From contig JAUMUT010000015.1 of assembly GCA_030530525.1 (NCBI GenBank), positions 1 through 51,333 on the forward strand: a stretch of DNA of 51,333 nucleotides, in the 5' to 3' direction. Position numbers and translations under genes: made by a program. Origin of the DNA: Capnocytophaga sp. GTDB taxonomy: Bacteria; Bacteroidota; Bacteroidia; Flavobacteriales; Flavobacteriaceae. The notes under the pieces are model-generated. The model ran no database searches. It was given only the letters and a program-made list of their open reading frames with translations, and was not told the origin of the DNA. Below, piece after piece: positions 8,287 to 17,665 of the stretch (its first letter is position 1; each line of letters begins with the position of its first letter).

Positions 8287-10542
8287 ATGAAAAAAATAGT
8301 TTTTATTGCAGTTTTATGCACACAATTTTTATTCGGACAAAAAACACCTGCGGATTATGTTAATCCGTTTATAGGAACTTCTAACTTTGGAGCTACTCAC
8401 CCAGGAGCTATCCACCCGCGCGGAATGTTTAGCATTTCGCCTTTTAATGTAGCCTTTGACACTAAGGGAATCTCTAATCCGTTAGAGAAAGATAGCCGAT
8501 GGTTATCCAATCCTTATGTAAATGAAAATACCTTTTTAACAGGTTTTACACAAGCAAATATGAGTGGGGTTGGTTGCCCTGAGTTGGGGGTTATTTTGGC
8601 TATGCCAACCACAGGAGAATTGAAAATCAACCACTTAGAATACGGAACGACTTATAAAAATGAAAAAGCCTCTGCGGGATATTATTCCGTAGAACTGGAT
8701 AAATATAATGTAAAAGTAGAAGCTACGGCAAGCATTCGGTCGGGCATTAGCCGATATTCTTTCCCAAAAGGAGATGCTAATATATTGATTAACTTAGGGT
8801 TAGGGCTTACCAATGAACAAGGAGCAATGCTAAAAATAGTTTCACCAACCGAAATAGAAGGCTTGCGAATGGTGGGGTCTTTCTGTTATAATAGCCCAGA
8901 GAAAGCCTATCCGTTATATTTTGTTGCAAAAGTTTCGGAAGTTCCTAATAATTATGGAATTTGGCAAACCCACGAAAAATATGATGGTGTAGAAGCACAA
9001 TGGATGCTCTATAATGGCAAAACTCGATTCAAAGAAAAATTCTCTCGTGAGGTAGTTGGTGATAGTATTGGGGCATATTTCCGCTATCATTTTGATAAGC
9101 CCACACAAGTAGAATTACGCGTCGGGATTTCTTACGTAAGTATTGAAAATGCAAGAGAAAATTTAGAAAAAGAGATTAAAAATAATAATTTTAATCAAGT
9201 TTATGCCCAAACTAAACAAAATTGGAATGATTTGCTTTCGGTTGCAAGTGTAAAAGGAGAAAATGAAGATAAAAAAACTATTTTCTATACCGCTCTGTAT
9301 CATACACTTATCCACCCAAATATACTAAATGATTATAATGGGCAATACCCAAAAGCAGGCGAAGGACAAGTTGGCACAACTCCTTCAAATACAACACGTT
9401 ACACTACTTTTTCCCTTTGGGATACCTATCGTAATTACCATCAATTAATGAGTTTGCTTTATCCTGAACAGCAATTAAATATGGTAAAAAGTATGTTAGA
9501 AATTTACGATGAAAGTGGCTGGCTACCAAAATGGGAACTTAACTCTACTGAAACCTTTACAATGGTTGGAGACCCCGCAAGTATCGTTCTTGCAGATACT
9601 TACCTTCGTGGTTTAACCAATTTTGACGTACAAAAAGCCTATAAAGCGATGCTAAAAGGAGCCGAAGTTTTAAAAAATAATCCTATTCGTCCAGGATTGG
9701 AAGAATATCTTAAAAAAGGATATTTGTCCGTTGAAAGTGGTATCGCTGGGCCTGTTTCTACTACGCAAGAATATAACATTGCCGATTTTGCAATTGCTCA
9801 ATTAGGAGAAAAAATAGGTGCAAATTCTTCTCAAAATAAAAAATTCAGAAAACAATCGGTCTCTTATAGAGCATTTTTTAATCCAAAATGGAATTTATTA
9901 CAACCAAAATTAGAAAATGGTGCTTGGTATGAGCCTTTTAACCCTGATAGTGGCGCAAATTTTGAACATAATGTTGGTTATATAGAAGGAAATGCGTGGC
10001 AATATGCTTTTATGGTATCTCACGATGTGAATTTTCTTATAAAAGCAATGAAAGGAGAAAAGAATTTCGTAAAAAACCTCAATCATATTTTTGAAAGTAA
10101 CCAATTTGATATGGCCAACGAACCCGATATGGGCTATCCGTATCTATTTAGTTTTGTTAAAGGAAATGAATGGCAAACACAAAAATATGTAGATGAACTT
10201 TTGCTTAAACATTTCCGAAACACTCCTGATGGCTTACCTGGCAATGACGATACAGGAACAATGTCGGCGTGGGCAGTTTATAGTATGATGGGCTTCTACC
10301 CTATCGTGCCTGCGGAGCCTATGTATGTACTTACTTCGCCTAAATTTACAGAAATCACACTTCATTTGGATAAAAAATACTATCCACAAGGTGAAATAAC
10401 AATAAAATCTAATGCTTCAGAGCAAAATAAATACATTAAAAAGATATTTATTGACGGAAAAGAGCATAAATCATTCTTTATTACCGATGAAATGCTCAAA
10501 AAAATCAAAGAAATTCGATTTGAACTCTCTGATAAGCCATAA
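8287..10542 (+). CDS. Glycoside hydrolase family 92 alpha-mannosidase
   Basis: Secreted exo-alpha-mannosidase; GH92 enzymes are Ca2+-dependent inverting enzymes that trim mannose from N-glycans or related glycans. At 751 aa it has a Sec signal peptide (cleavage likely before QKTPADYVNPF) with no lipobox, so it is probably soluble in the periplasm or secreted. The N-terminal beta-sandwich begins DYVNPFIGTSNFGATHPGA. The catalytic (alpha/alpha)6 domain carries NEPDMGYPYLF (acid Glu612) and GLPGNDDTGTMSAW (Asp654/655, base and metal region). It leads a plus-strand run with the kinase gene, 36 nt downstream. The SusCD operon is about 5 kb away on the other strand, with no direct evidence of a functional link. 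Confidence 0.93.
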   Translation: MKKIVFIAVLCTQFLFGQKTPADYVNPFIGTSNFGATHPGAIHPRGMFSISPFNVAFDTKGISNPLEKDSRWLSNPYVNENTFLTGFTQANMSGVGCPELGVILAMPTTGELKINHLEYGTTYKNEKASAGYYSVELDKYNVKVEATASIRSGISRYSFPKGDANILINLGLGLTNEQGAMLKIVSPTEIEGLRMVGSFCYNSPEKAYPLYFVAKVSEVPNNYGIWQTHEKYDGVEAQWMLYNGKTRFKEKFSREVVGDSIGAYFRYHFDKPTQVELRVGISYVSIENARENLEKEIKNNNFNQVYAQTKQNWNDLLSVASVKGENEDKKTIFYTALYHTLIHPNILNDYNGQYPKAGEGQVGTTPSNTTRYTTFSLWDTYRNYHQLMSLLYPEQQLNMVKSMLEIYDESGWLPKWELNSTETFTMVGDPASIVLADTYLRGLTNFDVQKAYKAMLKGAEVLKNNPIRPGLEEYLKKGYLSVESGIAGPVSTTQEYNIADFAIAQLGEKIGANSSQNKKFRKQSVSYRAFFNPKWNLLQPKLENGAWYEPFNPDSGANFEHNVGYIEGNAWQYAFMVSHDVNFLIKAMKGEKNFVKNLNHIFESNQFDMANEPDMGYPYLFSFVKGNEWQTQKYVDELLLKHFRNTPDGLPGNDDTGTMSAWAVYSMMGFYPIVPAEPMYVLTSPKFTEITLHLDKKYYPQGEITIKSNASEQNKYIKKIFIDGKEHKSFFITDEMLKKIKEIRFELSDKP

Positions 10543-10578
10543 AATATAATTATTTATATCATTTTTAGCTAAAATAAA

Positions 10579-12087
10579 ATGAATATTGTAAAAGTACATT
10601 CTATAATTGATAATTCTCGTAGCTATGAATATGTAGATGATGGCGAACCGAAACAAGGTGGCGTAAAAGATGTCTATTTTTCACCAGACCGAAAATATGT
10701 CGTTGCTTTTTTTCGTAAGCCTTTGGATTATAACCAAAAAGAACGTATCCGAAGAATTGTTACTTTATACTTAGAAAATATAAAAAAAGGAAATGCCTCA
10801 GAGTATTTTTTGCAAGAAATATTCCGTTGGCCTTATGATGCTGTTGAAAAAAACGGACTAACAGGCGTTATTGTTCCTATTTACGATAAAAAATTCTTTT
10901 TTAGTAAAGGAAATAGAGACAATGACAATATAAAAGGCGTGGAAAAGGTAGGAAAATGGTTCATAGCTCCTTCTTTTCGTAATCCGCAGTACCCTCTTTG
11001 CTTGGACAAATCCGAATTAGGAGACTGGCTTAGTTATTTTCAAATAGCAATTAATGTTTGCCGTGGGCTGAAAAAAATGCACCAAATGGGGTTAGCACAT
11101 TCCGATTTGTCTTACAATAATATTTTAATTGACCCTGTTAGCAAATCTGCGAATATTATTGACTTAGATGGCTTGGTGGTGCCTGGTTTATTTCCGCCAG
11201 AGGTAATAGGAACAGCAGATTTTATAGCGCCAGAAGTACTGAAAACAAAGCACTTAGATATAAAAGACCCACAAAGGGTTTTGCCTAACCAAAAGACTGA
11301 TTTACACGCTTTGGCTGTGCTTATTTATATGTATCTTCTTCATAGACACCCACTTAGAGGAGGAAAAATTTGGGATTTAGATTCAGAAAAAGATGAACTT
11401 TTGGCAATGGGCGAAAAGGCTCTTTTTATAGAACACCCCACCGATGCCACTAACAGGGTAAAAACGGAGCAAATTCGTAAATGGGATTTCCCTTGGGCAG
11501 ACCCAAATAAGCTCCCTTATACAATTACAGGCCCTTATCTTTCTGACCTTTTTCGCCGTGCCTTTGTAGATGGCTTACACAACCCGATGCTTCGCCCAAT
11601 TGCTAATGAATGGGAAACGGCATTGTTAAAAACAGTAGATTTGATTCAACCTTGCACCAACCCTAATTGTTCTGAAAAGTGGTACGTTTTTGATAATACT
11701 TCCCGACCGAAATGCCCTTTCTGTGGTACGCCACACCAAGGTAGTTTGCCTGTTATTGATTTATATTATAAATTCCGTGACAACGTTTGGAAGCCTGAAA
11801 ATCATAGACTTATGGTTTATCATAATCAATATTTATTCCGTTGGCACGCCTCACGGAAAGTAATTCGTAATGAAAGCCTTACAGCGGAAGATAAAAAGCC
11901 TATCGGGTATTTTACTTTTCACCAAAATAAATGGATATTGGTAAATCAAGCTGTAAAAGGAATGAAAGATGTAACGGAAGATAAAGAAATTCCGATAGGA
12001 AGTATGGTAGAAATTACCAATCAGAAGAAAATTTTACTTTCTAATGAAGAAGGAGGAAGATTATTGTATATTACACTTGTAAATTAA
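10579..12087 (+). CDS. Atypical Ser/Thr protein kinase with zinc ribbon
   Basis: The 502-aa cytosolic protein has an N-terminal kinase-like domain. A Gly-rich stretch (GEPKQGGVKDVYF) and candidate ATP-binding Lys47 are followed by the catalytic loop HSDLSYNNILID (Asp176, Asn181). A DFG-equivalent IDLDG (Asp195) and an activation segment GTADFIAPEV come next. After the kinase lies a CX4C-X14-CX2C zinc ribbon (Cys359, 364, 379, 382), then about 100 residues of beta-rich sequence that could be FHA-like, which I cannot confirm. The layout resembles the kinases of bacterial kinase/PP2C/vWA (TerY-type, YegI-like) systems. A PP2C gene of the matching kind is 13 kb downstream; no vWA partner was found. 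It lies between the GH92 and Ca2+-ATPase genes with short gaps. Confidence 0.8.
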   Translation: MNIVKVHSIIDNSRSYEYVDDGEPKQGGVKDVYFSPDRKYVVAFFRKPLDYNQKERIRRIVTLYLENIKKGNASEYFLQEIFRWPYDAVEKNGLTGVIVPIYDKKFFFSKGNRDNDNIKGVEKVGKWFIAPSFRNPQYPLCLDKSELGDWLSYFQIAINVCRGLKKMHQMGLAHSDLSYNNILIDPVSKSANIIDLDGLVVPGLFPPEVIGTADFIAPEVLKTKHLDIKDPQRVLPNQKTDLHALAVLIYMYLLHRHPLRGGKIWDLDSEKDELLAMGEKALFIEHPTDATNRVKTEQIRKWDFPWADPNKLPYTITGPYLSDLFRRAFVDGLHNPMLRPIANEWETALLKTVDLIQPCTNPNCSEKWYVFDNTSRPKCPFCGTPHQGSLPVIDLYYKFRDNVWKPENHRLMVYHNQYLFRWHASRKVIRNESLTAEDKKPIGYFTFHQNKWILVNQAVKGMKDVTEDKEIPIGSMVEITNQKKILLSNEEGGRLLYITLVN

Positions 12088-12114
12088 TATTAAAAAATCT
12101 TAAAATAGAATTTT

Positions 12115-14841
12115 ATGTCAGAAAAACACCATTACAAGGGGCTTACCGATGCGCAAGCCCTAGAAAGTCGTAAAAAATACGGCGACAACACCCTTACTTC
12201 CGTAGAAGGAGAGCCTCTATGGAAGCAGTTTTTAGAGAAATTTACCGACCCTATTATCATTATTCTCTTAGTAGCCTTAGTTTTTTCTTTTGGCGTATCT
12301 ACTTATGAATATATGGTTCACGATAAAGGAATACAAGCCTTTTTGGAGCCTGTCGGAATTCTTTTTGCAGTTTTATTAGCCACAGGAGTAGCATTTTATT
12401 TTGAACAAAAAGCAAATAAACAATTTGAAATTCTCAACCAAGTAAATGATGATATTTACTACAAAGTAATTCGTAATGAGAGTGTTACGCAAGTGCTTAA
12501 AAAAGATATTGTTGTAGGAGATATTATCATTTTAGAGACAGGAGAAGAAGTGCCAGCGGACGGAGAATTGCTCGAAGCCGTTTCGCTTCAACTAAATGAA
12601 TCTACCTTGACAGGAGAGCCGATGGTACATAAAACTACCAACCCCGAAGAATTTGAAACCGAAGCTACTTATCCTTCTAATTACATTTGTAGAGGAACTT
12701 CAGTGGTAGATGGGCATTGTATTTTTGAGGTAAAAAATGTAGGTGACGCTACCGAATACGGAAAAGTTTTTGAAGGGGTACAAATTGACGACTCTGTACA
12801 AACACCTCTTAATGAGCAATTAGACCATTTGGCGGGGCTTATTACCAAAATCAGTTATGGTATTGCGGCACTTGTTATTGTGGGTAGGCTTATTGTGTAT
12901 TTTGCTAATCCTGAGCATAGCCTAAGTACGATAGATTGGATAAGTTTTGGAGGATATTTCCTTAATACTTTAATGATTGCCATCACGGTGGTGGTGGTTG
13001 CCGTTCCCGAAGGATTGCCTATGAGTGTTACCCTAAGTTTGGCTTATAGTATGCGTAGTATGATGGCTACCAATAACTTAGTTAGAAAAATGCACGCTTG
13101 CGAAACAATGGGAGCTACTACCGTAATTTGTACCGACAAAACAGGTACGCTTACCCAAAACCAAATGACTATTTACGAAACATATTTTAATACTTTTGCA
13201 GATAATCAATTGGCAGATACCATTATAGCCGAATCTATGGCAGTTAATTCTACGGCTTATTTAGATTTTTCTAACAAAGAAAAACCTTCCGTACTTGGTA
13301 ACCCTACCGAAGGAGCTTTGTTGTTATGGCTTTATGGCAAAGGCACCAATTATCTTCCTATTCGTGAAGAAGGCGAAGTTTTACAACAGCTTACTTTCTC
13401 TACCGAAAGAAAATATATGGCTACCCTTATTTATTCGCCTACATTACAGAAAAATATTCTTTATGTAAAAGGTGCGCCTGAAATTGTAATGAATTTCTGT
13501 TATAAAAACGGACAATTCCTTTCTTCTATTTCAGCAACAGATTTTGAAGCCAAACTCATACAATACCAAGGGCAAGCAATGCGAACTATCGGCTTTGCTT
13601 ATAAAGAGATAGACGACCCAAAAGCTATTATTTCAGAAAATGGAAAATTAGTAGTTGATGGATTACAATTCATCGGAATTACAGCAATATCTGACCCTGT
13701 ACGTCCTGATGTTCCTGCGGCAATAGAAAAATGTATGCACGCTGGTATTCAGGTGAAAATAGTAACAGGAGATACCCCAGGAACGGCTAAGGAAATAGCA
13801 AGACAAATTCGCCTTTGGGACGAAACTTGTACCGACCGAAACCACATCACAGGAACTGAATTTGCTGCAATGAGCGATGAGGAACTTCTGGAACGAGTAA
13901 GCGATTTGCGAGTAATTTCGCGCGCCCGACCATTAGACAAAGCCCGATTAGTAAATCTCTTACAACAAAAAGGCGAAGTCGTAGCCGTAACAGGAGACGG
14001 AACGAATGATGCCCCAGCTCTTAAAGCCGCACAAGTAGGGCTTTCAATGGGTGATGGTACTTCGGTTGCCAAAGAAGCCAGTGATATTACCATTCTGGAT
14101 AATTCATTCAGTAGCATTGGTAAAGCCGTAATGTGGGGACGCTCGTTATACCTTAATATTCAGCGTTTTATACTTTTCCAAATGACTATCAACGTAGCGG
14201 CGTGTATCATCGTGTTACTTGGTGCATTTTTAGGAGTAGAATCGCCACTAACGGTTACGCAAATGCTTTGGGTGAATTTAATTATGGATACTTTCGCTGC
14301 CTTAGCTCTTGCGTCTTTACCGCCAAGCCAAAGCGTAATGAATGACAAACCACGACCTAAGGGAGCAAATATCATCAGTAATCCGATGGCAAAAAGTATT
14401 TTTGGAGTAGGCGGATTTTTTGTAATATTACTCTTTGGTTTTATTCAATACTTTAAAAATGAAGATATTACAAGCCTTACACAATTCTCTATTTCAGATT
14501 ATTTAAGCCATTTCTTCCATTTTGGAGCCCCAGAGGGAAGCCTTTCAGCGTATGAACTTTCTTTATTCTTTTCTATTTTTGTAATGTTACAATTCTGGAA
14601 TATGTTCAACGCCAAAGCCTACCGAACAAGGAAAAGTGCTTTCCATAACCTAAGCAAAAGCCAAGGGTTTATCCTTATTGCGGTTGCCATTATTTTAGGG
14701 CAAATATTTATCACTACTTTTGGTGGCGCAATGTTTAGCGTAACTCCTTTAAAATTAGAAGATTGGGTTATTATAATAGGAACAACGAGCGTTGTGTTGT
14801 GGATTGGTGAAATAGTAAGAATTTTAAGAAAAACGAATTAA
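12115..14841 (+). CDS. Calcium-translocating P-type ATPase (PMCA/P2B-like)
   Basis: Inner-membrane cation pump that probably exports Ca2+ using ATP. At 908 aa it has all P2-ATPase landmarks: N-terminal cation-ATPase domain, actuator motif LTGEP (about residue 166), M4 ion-binding PEGLPMSV, phosphorylation site DKTGTLT (Asp341), KGAPE in the nucleotide domain, the hinge GDGTNDAPALK (about 627-637), and about four further C-terminal membrane helices. The M6 segment NLIMDTFAALALAS fits P2B calcium pumps. It starts 27 nt after the kinase gene and ends 3 nt before the SMR transporter gene, suggesting a shared transcript. Ca2+ specificity is inferred from family only. Confidence 0.92.
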   Translation: MSEKHHYKGLTDAQALESRKKYGDNTLTSVEGEPLWKQFLEKFTDPIIIILLVALVFSFGVSTYEYMVHDKGIQAFLEPVGILFAVLLATGVAFYFEQKANKQFEILNQVNDDIYYKVIRNESVTQVLKKDIVVGDIIILETGEEVPADGELLEAVSLQLNESTLTGEPMVHKTTNPEEFETEATYPSNYICRGTSVVDGHCIFEVKNVGDATEYGKVFEGVQIDDSVQTPLNEQLDHLAGLITKISYGIAALVIVGRLIVYFANPEHSLSTIDWISFGGYFLNTLMIAITVVVVAVPEGLPMSVTLSLAYSMRSMMATNNLVRKMHACETMGATTVICTDKTGTLTQNQMTIYETYFNTFADNQLADTIIAESMAVNSTAYLDFSNKEKPSVLGNPTEGALLLWLYGKGTNYLPIREEGEVLQQLTFSTERKYMATLIYSPTLQKNILYVKGAPEIVMNFCYKNGQFLSSISATDFEAKLIQYQGQAMRTIGFAYKEIDDPKAIISENGKLVVDGLQFIGITAISDPVRPDVPAAIEKCMHAGIQVKIVTGDTPGTAKEIARQIRLWDETCTDRNHITGTEFAAMSDEELLERVSDLRVISRARPLDKARLVNLLQQKGEVVAVTGDGTNDAPALKAAQVGLSMGDGTSVAKEASDITILDNSFSSIGKAVMWGRSLYLNIQRFILFQMTINVAACIIVLLGAFLGVESPLTVTQMLWVNLIMDTFAALALASLPPSQSVMNDKPRPKGANIISNPMAKSIFGVGGFFVILLFGFIQYFKNEDITSLTQFSISDYLSHFFHFGAPEGSLSAYELSLFFSIFVMLQFWNMFNAKAYRTRKSAFHNLSKSQGFILIAVAIILGQIFITTFGGAMFSVTPLKLEDWVIIIGTTSVVLWIGEIVRILRKTN

Positions 14842-14844
14842 AAA

Positions 14845-15174
14845 ATGCATTATATATATTTAGCATTGGCAATTATTTTGGAAGTTACCGCCACTGCCTT
14901 TATGGTTAAGTCTGAGGGTTTTACAAAAGTAACTCCAACTATTATTTTTATTACTCTTTTTATAGGTTGTTTTTACTTTTTGACGCAAGCATTAAAAGTG
15001 CTTCCTCTGGGGATAGCCTATGCCATATGGGGCGGAGTAGGGATAATTTTGACCACTTTGGTAGGTGTTTTTATATTTAAACAAAAAATAGACCTTCCTG
15101 CGGTACTTGGTATAGCTTGTATTGTGTTGGGAGTGGTGATTATCAATGCTTTTTCAAAAGTTAGCGGACATTAA
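14845..15174 (+). CDS. Small multidrug resistance (SMR) family transporter
   Basis: The 109-aa four-helix inner-membrane protein is of normal SMR length. It has the essential membrane-embedded Glu13 in the first helix (ALAIILEVTATAFM, equivalent to EmrE Glu14) and the YAIWGGVGI signature of helix 3. Family members exchange protons for cationic compounds or guanidinium and function as dimers. It is almost contiguous with the Ca2+-ATPase gene, so translation is probably coupled. No second SMR subunit gene is adjacent, so a homodimer is likely. The substrate is unknown. Confidence 0.9.
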   Translation: MHYIYLALAIILEVTATAFMVKSEGFTKVTPTIIFITLFIGCFYFLTQALKVLPLGIAYAIWGGVGIILTTLVGVFIFKQKIDLPAVLGIACIVLGVVIINAFSKVSGH

Positions 15175-15208
15175 AGGGAAAAAACAAGGATAATTCATAA
15201 TTATTTTG

Positions 15209-15216
15209 TACCTTTG
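15209..15216 (+). promoter_or_regulatory. tRNA-Arg promoter -7 box (TACCTTTG)
   Basis: TAnnTTTG box 14 nt before the tRNA 5' end. It suggests the tRNA has its own promoter rather than depending on read-through from the SMR gene. Confidence 0.6.
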
Positions 15217-15230
15217 TGCCAATAATTAGG

Positions 15231-15305
15231 GGTCTTGTAGTTCAACGGATAGAATAGAAGTTTCCTAAACTTTAGATCCAAGTTCGATTCTTGGCAAGAC
15301 CACCA
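15231..15305 (+). tRNA. tRNA-Arg (anticodon CCT)
   Basis: A full cloverleaf can be drawn: acceptor GGTCTTG/CAAGACC, D stem GTTC/GAAT, anticodon stem GAAGT/ACTTT with loop TTCCTAA (anticodon CCT, reading AGG), and T stem CCAAG/CTTGG with loop TTCGATT. The discriminator is A and the 3' CCA is encoded (15303-15305). It is a single tRNA gene. Confidence 0.93.
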
Positions 15306-15353
15306 AAACAGAAATTATTTTATATTATTTGCCCTTGTTTAACAAGAAAAAAG

Positions 15354-15380
15354 AAGCGACTACCTAAAAAATAGTCGCTT
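15354..15380. terminator. Bidirectional terminator between tRNA-Arg and the DUF4302 gene
   Basis: 9-bp stem AAGCGACTA (15354-15362) / TAGTCGCTT (15372-15380). On the minus strand it is followed by a strong T run, fitting termination of the SusCD operon. On the plus strand a weaker TTCTTAGTT follows, which could serve the tRNA. Confidence 0.75.
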
Positions 15381-15415
15381 TCTTAGTTATCTAAAAATAA
15401 ACGAAATATGATTTC

Positions 15416-16789
15416 TTATTGCACTTTATAGAATGTATATGCAGGGAAATAGGTGTTAGGATATTTTTTACTTTGTAGTAAAAAGACATCTAAATTCACG
15501 AAACTATAACGTAAATTAAGTTTTTTGATATAGAACCCTTCCGAGCCTAATTCTCCTATTTGGTTTAAAGCGGCATTTGCTTTCTGTAAAATAAGGCTAT
15601 TTTCGGGTGCATTCCATAAATCATCATCGCTAGATTCTACACTACTGCCTTTTTCTTTGAAAAATAATAATTTATCTTTTACTTCATAAGTATAAGTTGT
15701 AGCGAGTGAAGCACCTATTTTTTCTCCATCTTTTTCAAATTCATATCCTATGGAAGCGTATAACTCAGCATCGTCAAAATCAATTTCAAATCTTCCAAAA
15801 TCTTTATTATCATCTATTTTTAAAATAGTATTATAAAAATTTTCAGACATATGATATACATTTTTAAGATATTGAGTAAAGATAAATATTCTTCCGACAC
15901 CTCTTGGAGTTGTTGGTTCAAATTGCATATAATCATTAGTCAAATGCTCTTCCATTGGTTGGGCAGAATACGCAATTTCTGCTGTAACTCCGTCAATGGT
16001 TGATTTATATGTTTTTGGCGAAGTATTTTGAAGAGTCAATTCCGTAAAAGATTTACCTTCAATAACTAACGAAGGAGAGAAAACGATACTTGTTAAAGTA
16101 TGCCCTATTCCTGCTTTTATTTGTTTTGTTGGGTCAGAGAATGATGTTAGGGTTAAAAATCTATAATCTGATATAGACATATCATAATCTTGTACTCCTT
16201 CGCTGGTAGTTGTTCTAAAATAATAATTAAAAGGTAATTGATTGATTTTTGTAAAATCTTGGGAATAATTTTGTATAGCACTCCAATCTTCTGAGGTTGC
16301 TTTTTCAAAATAGATAAATTTTTCTTTTTTACCTCTTTCTGTTTTGAATTTGAGTTTATCGCCTTCTTTTCCGTAGTATATAAATATAAATTCTCCTTTT
16401 AGTCCTTTCCCTTTAAAAATATCTCTATCCAAATAACCATCGGATAAATTATGCAAATGATTTTTAGTAGAAAAAATAAGAGAAACGCCTTGTGCTTGGC
16501 TAATTTCATATTTACTTGTTTCGGGAGTTAAAGAGTTAGAATCCCAATCTGATACCATTTCTACGAAGCCGTTTTCGGTAAATTTCATTAGGAAATTATA
16601 CGCTCCAAATGTTTTATCATCTGAAAAGTAAGTTAATTTCCAACCGTGTTCGCTGGAAGAAAGTTCTGACCGAAGTTCATTTTGGGCTTGTTCTACACGT
16701 TCTGCGGCACTTTTATTAAAGACTTCATCTTCATTGGATTGGCAGGCAATGAGTGTAGCAAAAGCGGATAAAAATATTAACTTTTTCAT
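15416..16789 (-). CDS. DUF4302 family lipoprotein
   Basis: The 457-aa outer-membrane-type lipoprotein (signal with LIAC lipobox, Cys16) has an N-terminus (AAERVEQAQNELRSELSSSE, then HGWKLTYFSDDKTFGAYNF) that matches the DUF4302 family, which is found next to SusC/SusD genes. The biochemical function is unknown; a surface substrate-binding role is inferred. It is the last gene of the four-gene operon, 12 nt after the metallohydrolase gene, and ends at a hairpin terminator. Confidence 0.75.
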   Translation of the reverse strand: MKKLIFLSAFATLIACQSNEDEVFNKSAAERVEQAQNELRSELSSSEHGWKLTYFSDDKTFGAYNFLMKFTENGFVEMVSDWDSNSLTPETSKYEISQAQGVSLIFSTKNHLHNLSDGYLDRDIFKGKGLKGEFIFIYYGKEGDKLKFKTERGKKEKFIYFEKATSEDWSAIQNYSQDFTKINQLPFNYYFRTTTSEGVQDYDMSISDYRFLTLTSFSDPTKQIKAGIGHTLTSIVFSPSLVIEGKSFTELTLQNTSPKTYKSTIDGVTAEIAYSAQPMEEHLTNDYMQFEPTTPRGVGRIFIFTQYLKNVYHMSENFYNTILKIDDNKDFGRFEIDFDDAELYASIGYEFEKDGEKIGASLATTYTYEVKDKLLFFKEKGSSVESSDDDLWNAPENSLILQKANAALNQIGELGSEGFYIKKLNLRYSFVNLDVFLLQSKKYPNTYFPAYTFYKVQ

Positions 16790-16801
16790 TATATTCTAAA
16801 T

Positions 16802-17644
16802 TTATTGTAAAACGGAATTTACTCTTTCATTTACGATTTCTTGTAATTTATAAAAATCTATATTCCATTCTGATTTGAAATAATTTACCACAAAGGCTTC
16901 TTTTTTACGAATAGCCTCCTTAGCGGTTGTATTGGTGATGGCATTAATTTTGGCATCCCATTGGGCTTTTGTCATATCTAACATAGAAGAAGTCATTTCG
17001 GCGAAATCTTCAATATCGTCTTTCATAGAATAAGGCGTAATAAATCCTTTTGCCAAAGCATCTTTTTCAGGTACGTTATGCCAAGCCGCTGTATAGCCTT
17101 CTGGTGTTATTTTTCTATACTCGGTAGAATATGGTTTTTTTTGGTTAATGATGTGGCAATATTCGTGCTGAATGGTATGGAAAAACAATTTTGTTCTTTC
17201 GTGGTTGGCAACATCAAGATAATTTACTTCAAAGAGTGTTATTTTATTTCCGCTATCTGCAAAACCAAGAGTAACAGAGCCGTCTTCATTCACATTGTAC
17301 CCTCCTGCGATAGAAATTTGTCTTGGAGTAACTTTTTTCATAAATTCTTCTCCTGCAACGCTTACATAGGCATCTATCCATATTTTTTTAATTATTTCCA
17401 AAGCAGGTTGTATTTTGCTTTCCTGAGGCGGATAGAGGTATTTTTTCATTTCAAAATCAGCTTCTTGCCAATTATAGATTACCATAATATTATATGGTTT
17501 TTGAAAATTTTCATAAATATAATCATCAATTGCTGTTCTTGCTACTTTTCTTTCTTTAATTACACTTTCTTCGGATAATGTTTCTTTTTTATTGCAAGTA
17601 ATAAAAACAAATGCTGTTATTATTAAAATAAATATTTTTTTCAT
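16802..17644 (-). CDS. Substrate import-associated zinc metallohydrolase lipoprotein
   Basis: The 280-aa lipoprotein has lipobox FITC (Cys17). The zinc-protease motif HEYCH (His160, Glu161, His164) is followed by a candidate third ligand in DDIEDFAEM. This matches the lipoprotein metallohydrolase family that accompanies SusC/SusD pairs in Bacteroidota. It may cleave a peptide-containing substrate at the cell surface before import; this is inferred, since no substrate can be read from the sequence. It sits 21 nt downstream of susD and 12 nt upstream of the DUF4302 gene. Confidence 0.82.
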   Translation of the reverse strand: MKKIFILIITAFVFITCNKKETLSEESVIKERKVARTAIDDYIYENFQKPYNIMVIYNWQEADFEMKKYLYPPQESKIQPALEIIKKIWIDAYVSVAGEEFMKKVTPRQISIAGGYNVNEDGSVTLGFADSGNKITLFEVNYLDVANHERTKLFFHTIQHEYCHIINQKKPYSTEYRKITPEGYTAAWHNVPEKDALAKGFITPYSMKDDIEDFAEMTSSMLDMTKAQWDAKINAITNTTAKEAIRKKEAFVVNYFKSEWNIDFYKLQEIVNERVNSVLQ

Positions 17645-17665
17645 AAGTAAAAAAATTTGGTTATT

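Noticed and set aside
15231-15305. tRNA-Arg as an integration site for a mobile element
   Set aside because: No integrase, direct repeat of the tRNA 3' end or foreign-looking DNA was found in the flanks.
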